Assembly (NCBI GenBank): GCA_964540005.1
Contig: CAZILN010000207.1
Coordinates: 1-6,366 of the forward strand
Reading direction: 5' to 3'
Source of the DNA: CAZILN01 sp964540005
GTDB lineage: Bacteria > Bacteroidota > Bacteroidia > Bacteroidales > SM23-62
Length of the DNA stretch: 6,366 nucleotides
Shown here piece by piece: positions 1 through 5,500 of this stretch (the stretch's first letter is position 1; every line of letters begins with the position of its first letter). Made by a program: the position numbers and the translations under genes. Under the pieces are notes generated by a model. That model searched no databases, was not told the origin of the DNA, and was given only the letters and a program-made list of their open reading frames with translations.

Positions 1-118
1 AAGGCATGAATTGGGAAACAGGGTCCGTCACCAGATCAGGATAATCCCGGAACTGGTTTTTATCCTCGATGACTCCCTGGATTACATAGATAATATTGAA
101 AGCCTGCTAAAAAAATAG
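1..118 (+). CDS. rbfA: 30S ribosome-binding factor RbfA, C-terminal end (5' partial)
   Basis: The frame starting at base 2 reads 38 codons to a TAG stop at 116-118; the start lies outside the window. RbfA is a small KH-fold protein that binds the 30S subunit and helps mature 16S rRNA. The visible tail contains the core family signature near the end of the protein: a VRHQIRIIPEL stretch followed by F-x-x-DDSLDY, matching the final beta strand and helix of RbfA as it appears in Bacteroidota, where the protein usually ends soon after this motif. The protein therefore looks complete at its C-terminus. Codons just before the stop form an A7 run (109-115). The neighbour downstream is 72 bases away on the same strand. 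Identification rests on 38 residues, but the motif is distinctive. The short length visible is the main uncertainty. Confidence 0.85.
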   Translation, partial: RHELGNRVRHQIRIIPELVFILDDSLDYIDNIESLLKK

Positions 119-190
119 GAATAAATTATAACAAGTGAAACCCCATACTTGATCCATTGACAGATCAATGATTAAATACAATATTATCAA
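119..190 (+). other. Short rbfA-methyltransferase spacer with small overlapping inverted repeats
   Basis: This 72-base gap holds two mutually exclusive 6-bp stems: TTGATC (149-154) with GATCAA (163-168), and CATTGA (155-160) with TCAATG (165-170). Neither is GC-rich and neither is followed by a T-run, so neither is a convincing terminator; rbfA may read through into the methyltransferase gene. No Shine-Dalgarno-like sequence precedes the ATG at 191, which is usual for Bacteroidota. No convincing promoter was seen. Confidence 0.3.
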
Positions 191-1012
191 ATGAAGTATG
201 ATCCCATAAAAAGCGGGCTGGGCAAAGTTTTTAATGCAACGCCTTTTCTCAGGGTACTTTTTTACAAATTACTGGACCTCTTATTATTAAGGGCGTGGTA
301 TATCAGGAGAGAACTGCGAAAAGCCAGGAAGGTCCTGGGTGAAGAAGCCAGGGTACTGGATGCCGGATCGGGATTCGGACAATACAGTCATTTCATGTCG
401 GGATTATCAAAGGGATGGAAGATCAAAGGTATTGATCTGAAATCCGAGCAAATAGATGACTGCAACAGCTTTTTTACACGCATAAAACGCAATGGAAGGG
501 TTACTTTTGAAACCGCGGATCTGACAAAATTTGTAGAAAAGGACAGTTATAACCTTATTTTGTGCGTGGATGTAATGGAGCACATCCTGGAAGATGAACA
601 GGTTTTCAGAAATTATGCTGAATCTACAAGGAACAATGGCATTTTACTTATCTCAACCCCTTCCGACCAGGGAGGTTCAGATGTTCATGATGATCATGAT
701 GAATCATTTATAGAAGAACATGTACGTGATGGTTACAACATCGGGGATATAGAAGATAAACTGAAAAGATCCGGGTATACAGATGTGGATGCAAGATATT
801 CATATGGCATACCGGGTAAACTTTCCTGGAAAATATCAATGAAATATCCCATTATCCTATTGAATACCTCTAAATTATTTTACCTCATTATCCCTGTATA
901 CTACCTGGTTCTCTATCCTTTTGCATTTATCCTTAATCTGATCGATATCAGCAGGAGGCATAAATCAGGAACTGGATTGATCGTAAAGGCAGTGAAACGT
1001 ATTACAGAATGA
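191..1012 (+). CDS. Class I SAM-dependent methyltransferase with hydrophobic C-terminal segment
   Basis: A 273-residue protein. The N-terminal half is a Rossmann-type methyltransferase domain (Methyltransf_11/23-like): motif I VLDAGSGFG at residues 55-63 binds S-adenosylmethionine, the acidic end of strand 2 is IDLK at 81-84 (D82), an AD pair at 109-110 fits the adenine-contacting position, and the motif IV region is LCVDVMEHI at 124-132, followed by the strand ILLISTPS at 151-158. After a histidine/aspartate-rich loop (HDDHDESF, 166-173) the chain ends with a long hydrophobic stretch, about residues 219-252, then a basic tail, suggesting membrane association. The start is the first in-frame ATG after an in-frame stop at 173-175. 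The stop overlaps the permease ATG, so the two are probably coupled. The substrate cannot be told from sequence; a lipid or small envelope molecule is possible because of the hydrophobic tail, but that is inference. Confidence 0.88.
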   Translation: MKYDPIKSGLGKVFNATPFLRVLFYKLLDLLLLRAWYIRRELRKARKVLGEEARVLDAGSGFGQYSHFMSGLSKGWKIKGIDLKSEQIDDCNSFFTRIKRNGRVTFETADLTKFVEKDSYNLILCVDVMEHILEDEQVFRNYAESTRNNGILLISTPSDQGGSDVHDDHDESFIEEHVRDGYNIGDIEDKLKRSGYTDVDARYSYGIPGKLSWKISMKYPIILLNTSKLFYLIIPVYYLVLYPFAFILNLIDISRRHKSGTGLIVKAVKRITE

Positions 1013-2232
1013 ACCTTTCGTTCTACATAGCTAAAAGGTATCTCTTCGCAAAGAAATCCCGCAATGCCATTAATATTATTTCAGGAATATCAGTAGTGGG
1101 TGTTGCCATAGGTACCATGGCTCTCATTGCTGTACTCTCAGTCTTTAACGGATTTGATGATCTTATCAAATCACTGTACAGTTCATTCGATCCCGATATC
1201 AAGATCACTGCCAGTGAAGGGAAGACATTTGTTCCATCAGGATCAGAATTTGAGGCACTCAGATCTCATCCGGGTGTACTGGTACTCTCAGAGGTACTGG
1301 AAGAAAATGCCCTGCTCAGGTATGGTGACCGTCAGTATATTGCTACCGTAAAAGGAGTTGATGAAAATTTTCAAAATGTGACAGGGATTGATACTATGAT
1401 TGTAGACGGCAGCTACATGCTTTCCAATAATGGTGAGATAGCTGCTGTTGTTGGCCAGGGAATAGCATATTATCTGGCTATAGGGCTAAATTTTCTGAAT
1501 CCCGTCAATATCTATGTAATCAGAAGGTCTGCCAGGTTTTCCATGAACCCTGAACAGGCTATCAGGCGTAAGTTTATTTTCCCCTCAGGAATTTTCAGCA
1601 TCGAACAGGAGCACAATTCAAAATATATACTGGTCCCCATTGAATTTGCCAGGAACCTGCTGGAATTTGAAGAAGAAGTTAGCTCGCTGGAACTAAAGCT
1701 GAATCCTGCTTTTGACCCTGACCAGGTTCAATCAGACCTGGGCTCTATTCTCGGGGATGAATATGCAGTTAAAAACAGGAACGAACAAAATGAGTTGTTT
1801 TACAGGATCATGAAATCCGAGAAGTGGGCTATATTCTTCATTCTTACCTTTATCCTTATCGTAGCTTCATTCAATATCATCGGATCCCTGACCATGCTCA
1901 TCCTCGATAAAAAAGAAGATATCAGGACCCTAAGGAACCTCGGGGCTTCACAAAAACTGATGAAAAGGATATTCCTCATGGAAGGATGGCTTATCTCAAT
2001 CCTGGGTGCTGTTATTGGTTTGATCATCGGGTCGGCTATTGCATGGTTGCAGGCAGAATTCGGTATCATTAAGCTGCATGGTTCCGGATCATTCATTATC
2101 GATGCCTATCCTGTAGTTATTATTATAAGCGATATCCTAAAAATCTTCCTGACTGTACTGTTCATAGGCTTCCTGGCTGCATTGATCCCCACGAGGTATA
2201 TTTCATCAAGATATCTGCTGTCCGGGGACTGA
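1009..2232 (+). CDS. ABC transporter permease, FtsX/LolC/LolE (MacB-like) family
   Basis: A 407-residue inner-membrane protein with the size and four-helix plan of LolC/LolE-type permeases. Residues 3-20 form a basic amphipathic start (FYIAKRYLFAKKSRNAIN), then transmembrane helix 1 lies at about 22-48. Residues about 50-270 form the large periplasmic MacB-type core. Three more helices lie at about 272-298, 324-350 and 368-393, forming the FtsX domain. The loop after helix 2 carries KKEDIRTLRNLGAS (301-314), the conserved segment that contacts the ATPase in this family. Family members move lipoproteins out of the inner membrane (LolCDE) or work mechanically with a cytoplasmic ATPase. No ATPase gene is visible here; in Bacteroidota the LolD-like partner is often encoded elsewhere. 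The ATG overlaps the upstream stop as ATGA. LolC versus LolE cannot be assigned, so no symbol is given. Confidence 0.9.
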   Translation: MNLSFYIAKRYLFAKKSRNAINIISGISVVGVAIGTMALIAVLSVFNGFDDLIKSLYSSFDPDIKITASEGKTFVPSGSEFEALRSHPGVLVLSEVLEENALLRYGDRQYIATVKGVDENFQNVTGIDTMIVDGSYMLSNNGEIAAVVGQGIAYYLAIGLNFLNPVNIYVIRRSARFSMNPEQAIRRKFIFPSGIFSIEQEHNSKYILVPIEFARNLLEFEEEVSSLELKLNPAFDPDQVQSDLGSILGDEYAVKNRNEQNELFYRIMKSEKWAIFFILTFILIVASFNIIGSLTMLILDKKEDIRTLRNLGASQKLMKRIFLMEGWLISILGAVIGLIIGSAIAWLQAEFGIIKLHGSGSFIIDAYPVVIIISDILKIFLTVLFIGFLAALIPTRYISSRYLLSGD

Positions 2233-2267
2233 TTCACGGTCCTTACTTTCGAAAGCAACCATTTCTT

Positions 2268-2282
2268 AGGACATAATGTCCT
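2268..2282. promoter_or_regulatory. Interrupted palindrome AGGACATaATGTCCT, possible protein-binding site or hairpin
   Basis: The arms AGGACAT (2268-2274) and ATGTCCT (2276-2282) are perfect inverted repeats around a single central A. In RNA this would give a 5-bp stem with a 5-base loop. In DNA the symmetry resembles a dimeric regulator's site. No T-run follows, so it is not a good terminator by itself. It lies 36 bases after the permease stop and upstream of the terminator, which is an unusual place for an operator of the downstream gene. The function is unknown. Confidence 0.3.
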
Positions 2283-2305
2283 CTAAATAAACCAGATCGG
2301 TAAAG

Positions 2306-2331
2306 AAAAGGTGATTTAAATCATCCTTTTT
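2306..2331 (+). terminator. Rho-independent terminator after the permease gene
   Basis: AAAAGG (2306-2311) and TGATTT (2312-2317) pair with AAATCA (2318-2323) and CCTTTTT (2325-2331), leaving T2324 as a one-base bulge. The central 12 bases form a perfect palindrome, and the right arm runs into a T-rich tail. The stem is AT-rich, but the A-tract/T-tract design fits an intrinsic, possibly bidirectional terminator. It sits 73 bases past the permease stop and would separate that cluster from the adhesin gene. Confidence 0.6.
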
Positions 2332-2380
2332 ATTTAACTTTTATCATTGTTATTAACATTATTACAAACGATTAATACAC

Positions 2381-2388
2381 TATCTTTA
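2381..2388 (+). promoter_or_regulatory. Candidate Bacteroidota-type -7 element for the repeat-protein gene
   Basis: TATCTTTA matches seven of eight positions of the TAnnTTTG -7 consensus known for the Bacteroidota primary sigma factor. It lies about 65 bases upstream of the ATG at 2454 and after the terminator, a suitable place. No convincing TTTG/TTG -33 element is found at the expected 19-21 base spacing (the nearest upstream TTG is at 2347-2349, too far), so support is weak. Confidence 0.25.
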
Positions 2389-2453
2389 AAGATTTAGGAA
2401 GTGTAAAGAGTAACCAAAACCGACAAAAACTGGGCGACCATACATAAAATAAC

Positions 2454-2522
2454 ATGTTCCGTCTGCGGTCATATATCATTAGCGTTATTCTTGCGTTCAC
2501 TGCACTATCTAATACTTGGGCA
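2454..2522 (+). other. Sec signal peptide of the SprB-repeat protein
   Basis: Residues 1-23 have a short basic n-region (R3, R5), a hydrophobic core from Y7 to about L18, and a polar c-region SNTWAA. Cleavage is likely after A23 (T21-x-A23) or A24. There is no lipobox cysteine at the site, so the protein is not expected to be a lipoprotein at its N-terminus. The first repeat starts about ten residues later, with no N-terminal domain between. Confidence 0.8.
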
Positions 2523-5500
2523 GCGGATTTTTCATTTGATCTTGAAAAAACAGATATTACCTGTTTTGAAGGAAGTGACGGTACAGCAACCATCACTAAT
2601 ATCATTGGTGGAATTGCACCTTTTACATATCAATGGAAATATAATGATTTCAATGATATTGTCGGAGAAACAGACAGTATCATAACCAGTTTACCCGAGG
2701 GTACCTACCACATTGAAATAAAGGATTCCGAGGGAACACCAAAAGTAAAGTCCTTTTCTATCCTACCAGGACCCAATATAATAATCTACAGTATCACAAA
2801 TGTTGATGTAAGCTGTTTTGGTGATACAGATGGTTCAATAACTGTTGGGGCTTCATCAACAAGAAATTTAGAGTATTCTACTGACAGCGGATATACTTAC
2901 GGTTCAAGCAGTGTATTCACAGATAAAGCACCGGGAGATTATTATTTGTTCGTCCAGGATGAAGAGGGATGTATAAAAGAATATGAACTTAACCCAATAA
3001 AAATAGGAGAGCCAACACCAGTAACGATCACTTTAGAAGGTACTTCCGTACTCAGCCTTACCTGTTATGGTGATACTGACGGTGCAATTGATATAACTGC
3101 AGGTGGCGGAACGCCTGGCTACTCCTATGACTGGACGGGACCAGGTGTTTTAGAAACAACTGAGGATATCAGCTCGCTGGGGGTTGGAGAGTATTTCGTC
3201 ACAGTTACTGATGCCAATCTTTGCGAGGAATATGATTCATTTACTGTGAGTTCACCTCCTGAAATCATCATCCAGATTGATTCAGCCAATGATATTTCCT
3301 GTTTCGGACAGGTTGACGGATCTATCTACGTATCCGTAAGCGGCGGGGATCCGAAACCCGGCCCGACTTATGATTATGAATGGACCAGGGATCTGGTGGG
3401 AGGAATTATTTCAACGGATGAAGATATTTCTTCTCTGGTTGAAGATAAGTATTACCTGGCTGTAACTGATGAAGCAGGTTGTGTGGAAAACTCAGGAGCC
3501 ATAGCCATCGATGAACCGGATGCCATCACTGTGACCAATGATGATACGGTTCATGTCAGCTGTTTCGGTGGCAGCGACGGGGAGATTTCGGTTACGATAA
3601 GTGGCGGAACAGCTCCTTATACAGCCGAGTGGAGCGGTCCTGGCAGTTTTACTTCCGCTAGCCAGGACATCATCAGTGGACTCAAAGCTGGAAGTTATTC
3701 ACTGCTGGTTACGGATGCCAGCGGATGTACATACAATCATCCGGCGATTACCATCACTCAGCCTGCTGCTATTGTAATAAGTATTGAAGGCACCTCAAAT
3801 TTAGATCTTTCTTGTTTTGGTGATACCGACGGCAGCATTGACATCAGTGTTTCGGGTGGAACTCCCGCTTATACATACTCCTGGACCGGACCGTCCTTTT
3901 CATCTGCAGATGATAGTATCAGTTCATTAGGTGGGGGTGAATATACCCTGATCGTTACTGATAACATTAGTTGTAAGGCCTATGATACCGTAACGATCAC
4001 TGAACCGACACAAATCAATATCCAGCTTGATTCAGCCAACGATATCAGCTGTTTCGGGTTGGGTGATGGTTCTATAGGTATAACAGTCAGTGAAGGTACA
4101 CCAAAATCAGGACCTCCATATCTTTATTCATGGACCAGTGATCTCGGTCCCACTTATAACACAGAGGATATCTCGGATCTTGAGAACGATAATTATTACC
4201 TGGAAGTTACTGATGAGAATAATTGTACTGCCAGTACCGGGGCCATTTTCATTGATGAACCTGATGCCCTTACGGTGGTTACTGACAGTACAAAAGATGT
4301 ATTATGTTACGGCGAAAGTACGGGAGCTGTTTATGTAGACATCACGGGGGGGATAACGCCTTACGTCATTGAATGGACCGGACCGGGAGGATATACTTCA
4401 TCTGATGAAGATATTACAGACATTACTGCCGGAAATTATTCACTCCTGGTAACTGACGCCAATAACTGTACTTATTCACATGGACCGGAGGCTGTAATTG
4501 AACCTGCTGAACTGATCCTTACTGCTGATTCCTCTTTTAATATCAGCTGTAACGGTTCAACAGACGGTTCGATCTATACGACAACTACCGGGGGTACGCT
4601 TGCCTACAGCTATTCCTGGACGAGTACGGGGGGGTATACTTCCTCAGATCCTGATTATATTACCGGACTGCCGGCCGATGATTATACTCTGGTTGTTACT
4701 GATGGTAACCTGTGTACAGATACAGGTGTTATATCAATTACCGAGCCATTGCCCCTGTCAGTTAGTATTGATTCTGCTTCTTCCAAGCTCGCCCTGGATT
4801 GTTATGAAGACACCGACGGAAACATAAACATCACCGTTTCGGGTGGTACTCCAGGATACAGCTATTCCTGGACAGGACCCAGCTTCACATCCGCAGATGA
4901 GGATATCAGTTCTCTTGAAGCGGGTGATTACACACTGACTCTATCTGATACCAATTCCTGTACCCTTGCTCCCCTTACTATAGAGATTACAGAACCTGCC
5001 CTGCTGGATCTGACACTGACATCTGCCGAGGATATATCATGTTATGGTGCAGGGGACGGCAGGATCATTACCTCTGTGACAGGTGGCACCCAGCCGTATA
5101 CATATGCCTGGACCGGACCGGGCAGCTATATTTCCAGTGATGCAGACTCAATTGTTAACCTTCAGTCCGGGGATTATGATTTGGTCTTATCAGATACCAA
5201 GGGATGCAAAGATTCCATACCCACGACGGGAATCTCAGAACCCGATTCTATTTCAGCCTTAGTTGCTACCGGGTCCAAACTACTACTCGGTTGCTCCGGT
5301 GATACAGACGGCAGGATCAATATATCTGTTACAGGAGGAATCGGTTCACTTTCCTATTTATGGTCCGGTCCCAATGCATTTACATCCATCAGTAAAAATA
5401 TCGCCGGTCTCAAGGCCGGTGATTATGATCTGATTATTACTGATTCTGACGGATGCATCAGAAGCTATTCTCCCTTTGCAACAATAACTGAATTACCTCA

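Larger units (their letters stand above)
2233..2453 (+). other. Intergenic region between the permease and the repeat-protein gene
   Basis: These 221 bases hold no credible gene. In order: a 10-base palindrome CTTTCGAAAG (2246-2255), a longer interrupted palindrome (2268-2282), an intrinsic terminator (2306-2331), an AT-rich stretch with a weak promoter candidate (around 2381), and an A-rich leader into the ATG at 2454. The leader lacks a Shine-Dalgarno motif; A-rich sequence before the start is common in Bacteroidota. The arrangement marks the boundary between the rbfA-permease cluster and the adhesin gene. Confidence 0.7.

Noticed and set aside
149..170. Hairpins after rbfA as a terminator
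   Set aside because: Stems are only 6 bp, AT-rich, mutually exclusive and not followed by a T-run.
1023..1208. Small antisense open frames at 1023-1208, 1800-2096 and 2372-2605, and a + strand one at 1127-1351
   Set aside because: The first, second and fourth lie inside the permease gene. The 2372-2605 frame covers the promoter region and start of the repeat gene. None has a recognisable product or a plausible start context.
2335..2342. TAACTTTT as an alternative -7 promoter element
   Set aside because: It resembles TAnnTTTG, but it abuts the terminator's T-tail and there is no -33 element at the right distance.
2491..2685. Small open frame on the + strand overlapping the start of the repeat gene, with similar ones at 4090-4338 and 4600-4827
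   Set aside because: They lie in other frames inside the long repeat gene and encode no recognisable domain; they are by-products of its codon use.
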